A stretch of 64,000 bases of DNA. Source: Bemisia tabaci. Its lineage: Eukaryota > Arthropoda > Insecta > Hemiptera > Aleyrodidae. The number at the start of each line of letters is the position of its first letter. The stretch's first letter is position 1. Location of the stretch: NCBI RefSeq assembly GCF_918797505.1, contig NC_092796.1:32126098-32190097 (forward strand), in the 5' to 3' direction. This document shows positions 1 through 10,620 of this stretch, in pieces. Below the pieces are notes generated by a model. The model did not search any database, was not told where the DNA came from, and saw only the letters and a program-made list of their open reading frames with translations. Both the position numbers and the translations under genes were made by a program.

Positions 1-14
1 AGGCACGTTGGTCA

Positions 15-236
15 AAAAATGGACCACTAGACAAGGTACGAATTAAAGGATTCTGATACATGTTTCTTAACCAAAATTTCACGCAAAACACGATTCGTGC
101 AACAAAAATGACTGAAACCAACTCCTGACGAAGATATTAAAGTTTCGCTGAGCGTATCGTGTTCTACGTGAAATTTTGGTTAAGAAACATGTATCAAAAT
201 GCTGAAATTCGTACCTTGTCTAGTGGTCCATTTTCA
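15..236. mobile_element. Palindromic element, family V
   Basis: Left arm starts AAAAATGGACCACTAGAC and includes CATGTTTCTTAACC. The right arm is its reverse complement, ending GTCTAGTGGTCCATTTT. Arms are about 95 bp with few mismatches. There is no coding capacity; two small open frames at 159-381 run out of the right arm. Non-autonomous foldback or MITE-type element. Confidence 0.8.
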
Positions 237-691
237 ACTTTCTGTCCGAACGACTCATGCGTCAAACCAAAATCAGTTCATATTTATAAAAAAAAAAACC
301 TTAAGGAATCATTTTTATCAGATGTCTTCCAAAGAGAATAACTTAATGGCATTCTTCAAGCGGCATGAAGTGTTGATTTAACAAGGCACCTCTACATTCC
401 TAGATTCCTTGACGAGTTACGACAAACAATCGAGTTGAAGTTATGAGTGCAAATATTAACCGAAAATACCGATGCGTAGAATTACTCTGGGATAGGGAGC
501 AGGGGCGTGTTTATTTGAGGCTGGAGCCAAGTGAGATGACTCTGACCATGACGCAGATACTACGATAGGACTTTTTTAAGGCTCACGCAGATCATCCGGG
601 AAATGAGATGGCGTTTACGGTGATTTGGCAACGTGTTTTCTATACTTGCCTCGAAGCCATCCTGTCCAAACGGTCAAGTGGCCTCAGTGCT
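237..691. other. Unassigned sequence
   Basis: No coding similarity, inverted repeat or match to the families in this window was recognised. Confidence 0.4.
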
Positions 692-943
692 CTGTCGTGC
701 TGAGGAAGAACACCGTATGAAAATTCGAGAGTAGCCAAATTGCCCCTGATAAGCCGTTTAATTTTGAAGAAAATTAGAGTATTTTTCATTGAAATTTTCA
801 AACGTTTCAGATAAAATTGCGAACAAAATTGTCTGAAAAAATTGAGGAAAAATATTCACTATTTTCCTAGTAAATCGTCATTTTAATGAAGAAAATCTGG
901 CAACATCTGAAGGTTCATATGGCGTTTCCCCTTAGTATACTGT
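692..943. mobile_element. Family A element (diverged copy)
   Basis: Left end CTGTCGTGCTGAGGAAG..CACCGTATG and subterminal TAGCCAAATT. The right side holds the reverse-complement subterminal motif CTGGCAACATCTGAAGG, and the outer end is decayed. Family A consensus: CTGCCGTGCTAAGGAAG, CGCCGTATGA, then TTGCCAAATTTCC, an AT-rich core and the same in reverse; about 250 bp. Confidence 0.8.
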
Positions 944-984
944 AATGATGTCGGCTGTCGGGGGAGGTCCCTCTGGCCAGTGCA

Positions 985-1040
985 ACTATACTTTTAAATC
1001 TGGCGCCAAAATTAGCCAGGAGTACCTATAGTTGGGATTG
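985..1040. repeat. Family L arm fragment
   Basis: Contains TCTGGCGCCAAAATTAGCC and AGGAGT..TAGTTGGGA, nearly the same as the right arm of the L element at 43551-43707. The left part is degenerate. Confidence 0.6.
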
Positions 1041-1044
1041 GGAT

Positions 1045-1560
1045 ACTGGTTTTTTTAGTTTAATTTGATCAAATATGCATGTATTATCCGTAAGCTCAGA
1101 ATTTTCTGTTCAACATAGCAACCACGATTGGAATCTGGAGGAGAAAAAATCGTCAATCAAGTACGGTTCGTGCGTGTGTGCGGGACACACTCAATACAAA
1201 CACGTTGTAAACACGGGACGAGCCGCCGGTAAACATGGAATCCAGTTGGAGAACAACTTGTTTGAATAAGTTGCACCTGTCCGGAGTCTCCTCGTCCAAG
1301 ACCGGGAACTCGTGGGTGGGATGTGATAGGTCGCTTCCGCGGGTTTCTCACTCATCACTGGCCAATCAGCGCGTTCGCTTCGGATCATCGTTCCTATCGT
1401 AGGCGTCGGATCTTGGAGAAAGTTTAATAATTTTGATGATGACGTCGTGTTTCCATGTAACGAATAATCCTCGTGAAAGCACGGGAACCACGTGCGCACA
1501 AGGTTTAATAATCGGAAATCAAATGTAATGACAGGAAAGGGGTCTCATCAAGGTAGTTTG
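1045..1560. other. Unassigned sequence
   Basis: Mixed-composition DNA. Overlapping small open frames on both strands show no conserved motif. Confidence 0.35.
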
Positions 1561-1564
1561 GGGC

Positions 1565-2097
1565 CAGGGCCGGATTAAGGGGCGGCCGCATGGGCCGCGG
1601 CCCATAGCTGCAAATCAAGGGGGCGGCAAATTTTGCAATTTTTTTTTAAAAAAATCGAATTTTGAAAAAAAAATTACAAACGAGAAAAGGCGAGAGAATC
1701 TCTCATTTCCTGAGAGAATAGTTATTTCTAATTTTGTCGTCTTTTAGTGATACAGGAGACATCACCTTTCATTAATAGAGTTAAGAGGGAAACCAAACAA
1801 GCAATTTGGCCTGGAACGGCACGACTTAGAGAGAAATGATGACGAGGACTTGAGATGAAAAGGAGAAGCCCTCGGCGCGGCGATCGATCGGCATGTAACA
1901 CATATTAGCGCCTACAAGACTGCACGAATACTTCACGCATTGCATCAAACACAGTGCGGTCACTGCGGTCAGTGTGAAACGGATAGCGCCTACAAATATG
2001 CACGAATACTTCACGCATTGCGCCAAAGACAGTGCGGTCAGCGTGAAACGCTTAGCGCCTACAAGATTGCGTGAATACTTCACGCATTGCGTCATTT
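1565..2097 (+). mobile_element. Family D element, 3'-truncated (hAT-like)
   Basis: Starts CAGGGCCGGATTAAGGGG, a terminus of the hAT type, followed by GGGCCGCGGCCCAT and GGGGGCGGCAAATTTTGC. An A/T-rich middle leads to GAAATGATGACGAGG. Three tandem units starting AGCGCCTACAA lie at 1907, 1985 and 2054 (periods 78 and 69 bp). It stops within the last unit near 2090, so the right terminus is missing. Confidence 0.8.
1907..2092 (+). repeat. Internal 69-78 bp tandem repeats of family D
   Basis: Three units, each AGCGCCTACAA, ATACTTCACGCATTGCG, then (in the first two) CAGTGCGGTCA and GTGAAACG. The first unit carries an extra 9-bp repeat. Because 69 and 78 are multiples of three, reading frames stay open across units, making repetitive spurious proteins. 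Confidence 0.85.
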
Positions 2098-2214
2098 TTT
2101 TGAAGTTATTTACCAGTGAAAACTTTGCTAACCCGGTCCCGATGCGAATCATTGCAATTTGACGAGAGGTAATGCTCATTCCGCTTGCAAAGTGTCGGCG
2201 ATGGCTGTTCAATG

Positions 2215-2690
2215 CAGTCCTGAACGCCTACCTCCTCCCGTAACGCACCCGTAACGGGCGCCTGTACGCTACGGGCGGCCCCTTCTTTGGAAGCGCGATA
2301 TTCTGCCGATCATGCAATTTAACCGGTTGATTACCGCGCACCACTCCTGGCGCAGTCTCGCGGCGTCGATTCGGTCCACCCGACGAGTCTCAAATTACCC
2401 CCCCCCCCCCCAACCAACTATCTTCTGCGCCCCTTTCTCCCCCTCACTCACCGGCGGTGAGGATCAGTCGCAAACTCGCCTGGACGGGGTGGGAGTGGGG
2501 GGGGGGGGGTATTTTGGCCGCGTCAGGTCGACCGGGGGGTTAAAAAAGGAACCGAATCCGGGGTCAGAACCCAGGATATCCAGAATGACAGAGCGAGACT
2601 GCGGCGCAGTGAGTCGCGGTCGTCAAGAGAAGGAGTTCCGAGTCTAAATTTATTATTTAAAAAAAAAAAAAAAAAAAAAAAAAACAAGCA
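2215..2690. other. GC-rich segment ended by a long A run
   Basis: GC-rich sequence with a C run near 2398-2410 and a G run near 2500-2511, then TTTATTATTT and an uninterrupted A run of about 26 at 2659-2684. A GC-rich body plus an A tail could be a retroposed transcript, but no flanking duplication was found. A 111-residue frame across it is not protein-like. Confidence 0.3.
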
Positions 2691-3990
2691 GTGAACTCCA
2701 ACACAATGTGTTGATAAGGCGCGTCATTAACTCGCACATATCAACCCCTTTAGTTTTCATTTACAGAGATTTCAAAAAAGGCAAGCAGCACAACAAGAGA
2801 ATTCACGATCCAACACTGCAAGGTCAACGACGCACCTTCACGAGACCGTGTATTGTGAATCTAGAAAGCTATTCGAACAAATTTAAGTTTTTTGATCTGC
2901 CTCAAGCAAAATCTTATCAGATTCTTGAAGAAAAGTGCTACGGAAAAATTTAAGCGAAGAAAGGAAAAATTCTGTCGAACTCCTAGAAGATAAAGTCGAT
3001 TTAAAGGTATTTTGGGGCTAAAATACCCAAATTACCGGTATTATAAATACCGTTATATTATTGAAAAGAAATTGACTCGATATAAATGCAATTGTATTAA
3101 ATATGTCTTGATTTTGTTATTTTAAACGTCTTTTCATGCAAAGAAGCTCAACCATGTCCATGCTTTATTCATTCATGAATTGAAAGTGAGCAATCCACAT
3201 CCCGAAAATCTACCGATTTGCCGTAAAAAATCGCAGAAACTTGATATACCAGGTCGATGTACCCACTCTTTGAATTAACTTCACACAACAGTATGATTAG
3301 TTCTTTTCTAGATTTTGAGAAAAGAATCACGTCGGGGTCACCACTTTGTTGAGCTCAGAAAAAAGGTCAACAATATTAGGTATAGATAAATAAACACATT
3401 TTTATTAATAATACCTTTTTAAGGATAAATTATGACTGGAAGAATCATACAAGCAGGACTTCTTTTTTCATATATATTAGGTTAAGATGAAGAGAAAAAG
3501 TGGTCGCCACGGAGACCATTTAGCATAGCATATGCTTCAACAGGTACCAACTTTTGAAAAGTATAACCGAGGTTACAGATCTGTCAAAGCAACGTTTTGA
3601 ACAAAACGAAGGAGTTAAATTCTCATTCCGAGAGTGCCGACCTGCTCAGCCATCCTCGAATCAGTTCGCTTGATTCTGCTTATATATGCATATTTTAAAT
3701 CAGCGCGTCGCATTCTTACGCTTTTTTTAAAAAAACCAAGTAACGTAGACTCTTGGTATTCACTGCACATAAACTAGCGACCCCCAGAATGAGAAACAAC
3801 TTTAAATCATAATTATTGTTGGATAAATAAACTTTTTACACGCTTTGGAAAATCTCAGAAGTTCGCGGTAGTCACTTTTCGGTAAGGAACTAAGGGACTC
3901 GGTTATTGTATCGAGCAGGGTTCGAAACGATCGCAAAGGCGGTATACTACGTATACGCGCCAAAAAAAGGATGCGCAGAGTGGAGCGGAG
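2690..3990. other. Unassigned AT-rich sequence
   Basis: No member of the repeat families was recognised. A small open frame at 2708-2953 has no identifiable motif. Confidence 0.35.
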
Positions 3991-4510
3991 CGGAGGTGGA
4001 CAATGGCGCTGAGCGACTTTAATTGAGCAGGAAATCCAGCGAACAATGGGCGACGCGACGGTGCGCGGTGCAGGGAACCGCGGCGCCACGCAGCGTCGGC
4101 CCAAAACCGCCTACGAGCGTGAGGGCACCCGCGGGCAGATGCGCTGTTTCCGCCTACCGCAACGCGGGGTGGGATACCTCTCCTTCCTTTCGCCCGGCGG
4201 TTGTTTTGCTTCGAGTGGTCAGTCGTGGCGCCGCACTCCCACAATTCCGAAATATCACTCACAATCGTCAAAAATCCCAGTCACCGTGCCTCCTTCCGCC
4301 TTTCCACGCCCCCCTCCCCCCTCCGACCCCCCGCCCACCCCCGACGCAACCCTCGAACTATTATTTTTTCTGCCCTCGCTCGGCATTCGTCGGATCTCAT
4401 CTCGAGTCGAAGCAGATCGATGAAACCGCTCAAGTGCTCGAGTCGATGAGCCCTGTCGTCCGTAAGACGCCGTGTCTCTGGTGGCGATGCAGTTAGGCGC
4501 TTTGGAGGCG
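3990..4510. other. GC-rich, CpG-dense island
   Basis: Locally high GC with many CpG dinucleotides between AT-rich flanks. Three overlapping frames on each strand are open for 80-157 codons, which is expected from GC richness alone; none resembles a known protein. Could be a promoter or untranslated exon of an unrecognised transcript. Confidence 0.3.
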
Positions 4511-4944
4511 AGGCCGAAGAGATCCGTGGGAACGTAGCACAGGAGCCAAGAATTCTTGAATTACTTTTGATATTTAGTTTGGACTAAGTACTCGGTATCT
4601 TGTTTGTTTGTGAGTGTATATATGCCTGTGAGTTTGCTTTTCTGTTTGCTTTCAAACAAAAAAAGAAGAAAGGATACACTCGGCCCTCTCCCGGGGCTCC
4701 TCTTGTTTGCTCCGGCGTTTCCAGGCATTCATGGTACGCGCCCCAAGTTGACTCCTACGATGGCGGTGGCTAATTGCCTTCCCTAGTTGCCGCATACCTT
4801 TTTTTCCCATCTCTCCGTGCTTTATCTGATTTAGAATACCTGTATGAGGAGAGTATGGACTTGTCGCTGATTTGCAAGTTACGTCATGGAACCATACGGG
4901 GAAGTAGGGTTAGGGGTCATCCCCTAAAATTGTGATACTACCCC
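4510..4944. other. Unassigned sequence with a short dispersed match
   Basis: Holds ATGGAACCATACGGGG-like sequence near 4885 that recurs in diverged form near 11587 (ATGGAACCATGCGGAG). No coding similarity. Confidence 0.3.
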
Positions 4945-5505
4945 AATAGAGAATTTGCAAGTGTCTGAAATGTGATGAATTTCGTGTTTAAGTGGCAACT
5001 ACTGAGTGAACTGAACAATTGGACGTATTGCTGTCAAACGAACTAAGCGCAAATTTGAGCTCCTTTTGAGGAATTTAGAATGCCGGATACGTGTTCTGTC
5101 AAACGGAACTAAGCGCCATGGAAAAGCATTGCGAGTATAGGACGGAATGAGCCTGACGCCCGGTTCCGCCGCCAATCAAAGCCCCCATATACCTTCCTCC
5201 CTCAATGGCGCTTAGTTCCGTTTGACAAAAATACGTCCAATTATTGGAGAAGATTTAACAAAATGATCTAATCTGCTAAAATACATGTGTTTAAATGGAA
5301 GATGCCGCCACCAGATTACGTCATTTTAGATTATGTATTTTAAACACGTGTATTTTGGTTTTGATCATTTTATCATATCTTCTCCAATAATTTTTCAATT
5401 CAGAAAAAAAGGGCATCCTCGTGTTCAGTTCACTCAATAGTTTCCACTTGAGCACGAAATTCATCAAATTTCAGACACCTGCAAATTCTCTATTCCCCAC
5501 TGCAA
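4945..5505. mobile_element. Long palindromic G-family element interrupted by F
   Basis: The left arm (TGTCTGAAAT, GATGAATTTCGTG, GTGAACTGAAC, ATTATTGGAGAAGAT, GTGTTTAAA) returns as the reverse complement between about 5325 and 5500. Without the insert at 5021-5238 the arms are about 170-200 bp, so a transcript would fold into a long hairpin. Other G copies (21570, 26040, 46650) show the sequence in one orientation only. Confidence 0.8.
5021..5238. mobile_element. Family F element inserted in G
   Basis: Terminal repeats GGACGTATT..TGTCAAACG..AACTAAGCGC at left and the reverse complement at right. The insert is flanked by AATT on both sides (5017-5020 and 5239-5242), a 4-bp target duplication. 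The left terminus occurs twice (5021 and about 5085), suggesting a tandem end duplication or insertion into an older copy. Interior GC-rich, non-coding. Confidence 0.8.
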
Positions 5506-7030
5506 AATAGAGTTCAAATGAATATGAGCATTCCGTCCTGTATTCCACATATGATCGGGAGAGAAGAAGCTCTCGCTGTATCTTTCCACAGTGGAAAATG
5601 TAACAAAGTGAATCATGTTTCGCCAGTCCTCCTACACCCACGCCGTCAGGTGCATCGTATCAATCTGTGAGGTGAGGAGCGTGTAAAAATATTTCCTAGA
5701 CGCCACAAGAGTGCAAACACCCGGGGCTCGTCAAGAGGGCAGAGACTCTTGAAAAAATTCTGCCTGTGTTTGATGCAGTATTGCCACACCAAAAAAGAGA
5801 TACTACTCCCTCGCAACGGCATTTTCTCTCTCGGAAGTTGGCAATGGTGGCGCCAAGTCGCCAAGGGACAAGGTGTGCGTGCCCCGTTTGAAACATAATC
5901 GCGTATTTTAGCGGCTCTGGTGCTTGCACTAGAGCTGCTATTCCGGACGGTCCCAGCTGGGGAGTATCAATGCAGCATGTTACATTGTAGAGACCGCGCG
6001 TTGGTTGATGGGAATCGGCGCCATTTTCGGCTATGTTCCTTGTCATGACTTTATTTTATTGCATACTGTTTTATTGTTAGTCAATGCTATGTTGTGTATT
6101 GTATTTTTGGAATCATGGTGATACAGTCAACAATTCAAAACTTGTTTGTGCTTTTATCTCGTGATGGAAAAAATGTACTTTACGTTCAAAATTTGAAAAT
6201 TTGAATTTTAAAGTTTTCGCGGTTAAGGAAGCTTTAACCACTGGGTTGGAGCTTCCTAGTCATTTACTCGATATCAGCTGATAGCAAACAAAGGTTACCA
6301 GGGAAACCGTAAACGTCTAACAACTATCGTGGCCATTGGGGCGATTATTGAAATGATATCGACTTTATGTCGCCGCTTACGACAGGACATAGCCCTATCT
6401 TAACTGTGTAATATATCGCAATTCGATATTGTTTTGATTTTTAAAAGGAGCAATTCATTCATACAGTTCCGATTAGTTTTGGCGAACGGGCCCTTAGCCT
6501 GCTTAGTACGTATAATCCCAAAACGCAGGAAAATAGATTGTAGGAAAATATTTGCATCGGAAAATCGTAACAATTTTCCCCTAGATGTCTTCCATTCCGG
6601 GTACATATTTATTGAAAACGGCGACTTTTTCAACAGTCCTATTTTTATCTACAACATCTAAGTGGCCCTTCATAATCATTTAATTTTGGCCCCTGGCCAG
6701 AAAAAGGTTCGGAAATTGCAGTGATTTTGCCGAAAATGCTGAAGTAAGTAAATTTGGGCATTTTTTTTCCTTCTTCAAACTCTGTGGAGAAGCACTTCTC
6801 CTCCAGTACATCTATTTTTTTACTTATCTCTCGCAAGGTACATTTACAGAAGGTGTGTTCCAGTATTAACAGTTCAGATTCGTTGTTTTTTTATTATAAC
6901 GCTTATTTCGGAAAGCAATTATTACATTGTTCAATTCTACTGACTTTCAACACTCGATTATACTCCCGGCAAATTCTGCAGCAGCGTTTCAAATGTTGAC
7001 TCTAATGCTTCCAACAGCCATCCGATGTCT
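5506..7030. other. Unassigned sequence
   Basis: Moderate GC to about 6050, then AT-rich. Small frames (for example 5696-6046 minus) show no domain, and no inverted repeat was identified. Confidence 0.35.
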
Positions 7031-7035
7031 AAGAG

Positions 7036-7552
7036 TTTATTCCTAGATTTAGGGATTTTCCGGAATTTCCAGGGATTTAGGGATTTTTCAGGAAATCTAG
7101 GGATTTTTTTTTGATGAGGTAAAGTTACCAAAAATCAACTTTTTAACCTCAATTCTAGCTTCGACAATCGAAAACATTTTTTCATCTATATTTTGTAGGC
7201 CTTTTTGGCAACACTATTTTCCCCGCAAATAAGCCGGAAATTAAAACGATTGCGTCCTTCGATGTACTTGACATTCAACTGCATTCAACCTGTTAATAAT
7301 AAGAAATCAACTAATATTCTTTCATTTTATTGGTCTGGATTAGCACTGCTTTCAGAGAGCGCCAAAATTCAAACGAGCCAATCAGATTTAAATATTGCAA
7401 ATCGCTACATCGAATGACATCATGATTCTTCATAAAAAAATGGCGCTTTTTGCAAAATCTAGGGATTTTTTAAGTATATTTGAGCAAATCTGGGGATTTA
7501 GGGATTTTTAGCGAAATCTAGGCATTTTTTTTCTTCCCCGCTAGGGATTTAA
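7036..7552. repeat. Element with clustered AGGGATTT motifs (X)
   Basis: Both ends are built from direct copies of (C)TAGGGATTT: five or more at 7040-7110 and five or more at 7455-7552, with an unrelated 340-bp middle. The motif is in the same orientation at both ends, so this is not a simple inverted-repeat element. Confidence 0.55.
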
Positions 7553-7846
7553 TATCGGAAGACTGGCTTCCAGTATCGTAGCGTTGATCGTCGCTGATGT
7601 CGAAATGGAACCTAATGCCGGACTTACTGTAACACCTCCATTCCTCAATTCCGGTGAGGAATACGTCTCTACCCTTAACTCAATATAAATATACAAATTG
7701 ATAAGTGAGTGCTTTAGTCTCCTGAAAACAGAATTGCGAAACTTAAAATTGGAGAAAAATGATGAGTAAATGAAAAAATGGAACCAATTGATGGGATATG
7801 TCGCATGCCATTCTGACACAAAATATGGCGTCTATCGAATCACCTT
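7553..7846 (-). mobile_element. Family Z element, reverse copy
   Basis: The right end GACRCCATATTTTG-type sequence followed by ATCGAATCACC abuts TTAA at 7845. The inner part (TTAGTCTCCTGAAAAC, ATTGCG, GAGAAAAATGA) matches the Z element at 9496. The left end is not clear. Confidence 0.6.
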
Positions 7847-7849
7847 AAC

Positions 7850-8215
7850 TAAATAAAATAACCAAATTTTCAACTCTCAAACTATCAACTATCAACTATC
7901 AAAATTCAAACTATCAAAATTTCCAACAATGACAAAAATGATTGTAATATACCTATAATGTAATGAAATATACACGCTCTAATCATTTAATTTGTATTAC
8001 CTTTATGTTATGTACCTACATGTTATACTATTTTTATAATAAATTTTGCCAACATGCTTTTCAATTCAGTCTACAACATTTCATTCCGACGTGGCAATAA
8101 TGATTTATAATGCCCCTAAACATTAAAATGAATTACAATAGTAATGCCGCATTATAATGTCGTATTATACATCGCAACGATTCATGTCCTACTGATTATT
8201 GATTATTGTAAGATG
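7850..8215. repeat. AT-rich low-complexity stretch
   Basis: Repeated AACTATCA units at about 7876-7915, then many TAATG/CATTA words to 8165. No coding potential. Confidence 0.5.
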
Positions 8216-8304
8216 AATTCTGTTTTCTCTGATTGTATGTTTCATACGTGCGAAGCAAGTACGGGTCACTAGAAACGTGGTTCGTACGGGTGGCTGATGA
8301 AATT

Positions 8305-8626
8305 GATCTTCGAATACCTTTTGATGAGCTAGGGAAATGGAACCATCTGCATCTCATGGACAATAAATAGTTGCCGTAATTAAGGTCATCCCGTGATTAA
8401 GGTGCCGTGATTTAAGTCATAAATTCTTCATCTAATTCTTGATTCATCTCCAAAATGTCTGCTAAAGCTTTCATGCGCTTCTCCTTGTATGCATGAATGA
8501 GCAAATTGGGTATCGAACAAGCGGACACTTTTTGAAAATTTAGATGATTCTGGACAATATCGTACAGAAGTCCACGAGCTGCAGATAGAACCATTACCTC
8601 TAGCTCATCAAAAGTTATTCGAAGAT
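8305..8626. repeat. 28-bp inverted repeat around the mariner relic
   Basis: GATCTTCGAATACC..GATGAGCTAG at 8305-8332 returns as the reverse complement at 8599-8626. Both arms translate to the same peptide core (DLRI.FDEL), one on each strand, so this looks like a duplicated, inverted piece of one coding fragment. Confidence 0.65.
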
Positions 8627-8681
8627 CATTCAACAACCTCTTTGACAAGTTGCAAAAACTTTTCGTTAACAATAGTGTCAC
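8412..8681 (-). pseudogene. Relic of mariner-type transposase
   Basis: An 89-residue frame resembles the region after the helix-turn-helix of mariner/SETMAR transposases. In order it shows ITFDELEV, then YDIVQNHLNFQKVSA where the family has IVHxxLxxxKVxARWVP, then LIHAYKEKRM where it has LTxExKxxRM, and a final LDEEFMT where it has xEEFLxRIVTGDE. It then stops; the catalytic DDD region is absent downstream. The WVP triplet is lost (SIP). This assignment is from remembered family patterns and is moderate in strength. Confidence 0.5.
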
Positions 8682-8699
8682 ACGGTACTAGGAATATTT

Positions 8700-9495
8700 A
8701 CTATTTAACGAACCTTATATTTCCCTGACTCAGTCCTAAATTATAGAAGTATGCGTTACTTTTCCAGCAATCCAAAAAAACAATTATACAAAAAACCAAT
8801 ACCTACACTTTCAGATATAAAAATGCAAATTTTTTGCAGCCTCGCTAAACGACTTATCAACCAGAGATTTTTTAGGAAGCGGACCTCCAAAGAGCTTTCA
8901 AAATTAAAAGTATACAACAAGTGATAATGCCATGTATTCGCCATATCAAAGCCCAATACACATTTATACACCGGCTACGTAAATCTGCTAAGTTACAAAA
9001 CATGAATCGACAGTTGTCGGATTGTACATCAATGACAAAATGTGTCTAGGCCCTCATTCTTGACTACAACTACTGCCCCCAGAGCCGCTCTCCGACGCCA
9101 ATGCGTTGGAGCTTCCTGCTTGTTTTGGATTGTAAAGGGGGGATGAGGGAGAGAGAGAGAGAGAGAAGAAACGACGGTGGGCAGATGAACCGAGCCAAGT
9201 TGTTTCGTCCGAGTGTTTGCTTAGGAGTGTACCTCACGAGAGCTTGGTTTTATTTTAATTGTGTTCCTCTGATCTGTCACTTCATACAGCTGACGTCATT
9301 CTCCGGTATATTTAGATCCTTCGCGTGGTAAGGTCTATTCATATCCGCACGTGAGAAATATTTTAAGTGAGGTCTATTTTGATTTATATATATACTTGAG
9401 AGGATGAGTGCAAAATATGCTCCAATAAGACGTATTCGTTAGCCGTCGTTGTATCATTGAGTACGTTCGAAACCATAGGTACACTTGGGACCTTT
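8700..9495. other. Unassigned sequence with a (GA)n run
   Basis: A GA microsatellite lies at about 9146-9168. No protein-like frame or repeat-family match was recognised. Confidence 0.35.
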
Positions 9496-9882
9496 AAGGT
9501 GATTCGATGGACACTATATTTTGCGTTAGAACGACATGCGATATGTCGCATCGATTGGCTCCATTTTTTCAGCTACTTGTCATTTTTATCGAATTTTGAG
9601 ATCGCAATGCTGTTTTCAGGAAACTAAAGAATTTACTTACCAATTTTGATAAACAAATTCAACGTAATAAAGTCATGTTTTTTTTAGAGAGGAAATATCG
9701 CATTCGATACTGATATCGAAATTGCACTCGAATGCGACATTTTCTCTCTGAAAAAACCACGTCTATGTTACGTTGAATTTGTTTGTCAAAATTGGTAAGT
9801 GAATTTTTTAGTCTCCTGACGATATAATTGCGATATCAAAATTCGAGAAAAATGACGAGAAAATATGGAACCAAACGACTTG
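9496..9882 (+). mobile_element. Family Z palindromic element
   Basis: Begins GGTGATTCGATGG right after TTTAA. Inner arms pair over about 165 bp: GAATTTACTTACCAATTTTG, AAATTCAACGTAA and GAGAGGAAATATCGCATTCG return in reverse around a centre near 9705. The outer right terminus is missing where a family C copy begins. Both Z outer ends seen abut TTAA, suggesting a TTAA-targeting (piggyBac- or Kolobok-type) source. Confidence 0.75.
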
Positions 9883-10133
9883 CGGGCTGATCATTGAAAT
9901 TTATAGACAAAGTGATAGACATAGAAGACATACGGAGTATGGAGCGATCCTATTGGTTGAAATGGGTGGTTCTTATTGACTAAAGGGGTAAATGATGAAC
10001 TAACTATCGGGGGCCTCGTGGGTTGCCGTTAGTTAGTCTATTACTTACGTCCCTTGTCCATCGCAACCACCCGCTTCCACCAATGGGATCCCTCCATACT
10101 CCATATCCTTTGTGTCTCCTACAATCAGCTCGC
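9882..10133. mobile_element. Family C element
   Basis: Ends GCGGGCTGATCATTG and ..CAATCAGCTCGC. Subterminal ATAGACAAAG, GGAGCGATCCTATTGG and GGGTGGTTCT pair with AACCACCCGC and ACCAATGGGATC on the other side. About 250 bp, no coding capacity. Confidence 0.8.
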
Positions 10134-10139
10134 AGATCG

Positions 10140-10620
10140 AGGAATCGATCACTCCAATAAATCGATGCACGGGCCTATTTTGATTTGAAACTTGACCGGA
10201 ACAGGGAACAGGTGCGGACGTGCGGAGCCGGACGGAGTTACGGAGTCTGTGATCTGCGGTTCGAGTCTCGTGCGAACCAGAAAGCGAACCTTTGAAAAAC
10301 GTCCCCCTCCCGCCGTCTCCCCGGTAAAAAACTGCCGGGGTAGATTAGCGTTGTAAAAGATACCGGGCCGAAGATAATGACGTGAAACCCGGCGGGACGA
10401 TCCGGCGAGACGGGGCAATGAGCCGTGCTTAAACGGGGCCCGGGCCCGGACACCAGGAGGAACGAGGAACCACCCAACTCCGGCCGGGAGACCCGCGGAG
10501 ATGCGCGCTTTTCGCTCGGGCGCGGGAGCGTGGTAGCGGTCGAGCGAAAAAATGAAAAAATTACACGCCAAATCCGAGCGGTGCCGCGCGCGGGGGGGGG
10601 GGGGGGATAATAATGAAACG
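10140..10620. other. GC-rich island with a G run
   Basis: CpG-dense, including GGGGCCCGGGCCCGG and a run of about 14 G near 10592-10606. A 140-residue minus-strand frame matches no family I recognise and is explained by GC content. Confidence 0.3.

Noticed and set aside
1826..2212. A repetitive protein with AQCVKYSCILVGAIRFTLTA-like units, also in the frames at 12326-12781, 15484-15684 and 33179-33625
   Set aside because: These frames lie on the family D tandem units, whose 69-78 bp period is divisible by three. They occur on both strands in several phases and the units are not conserved at synonymous sites in any visible way.
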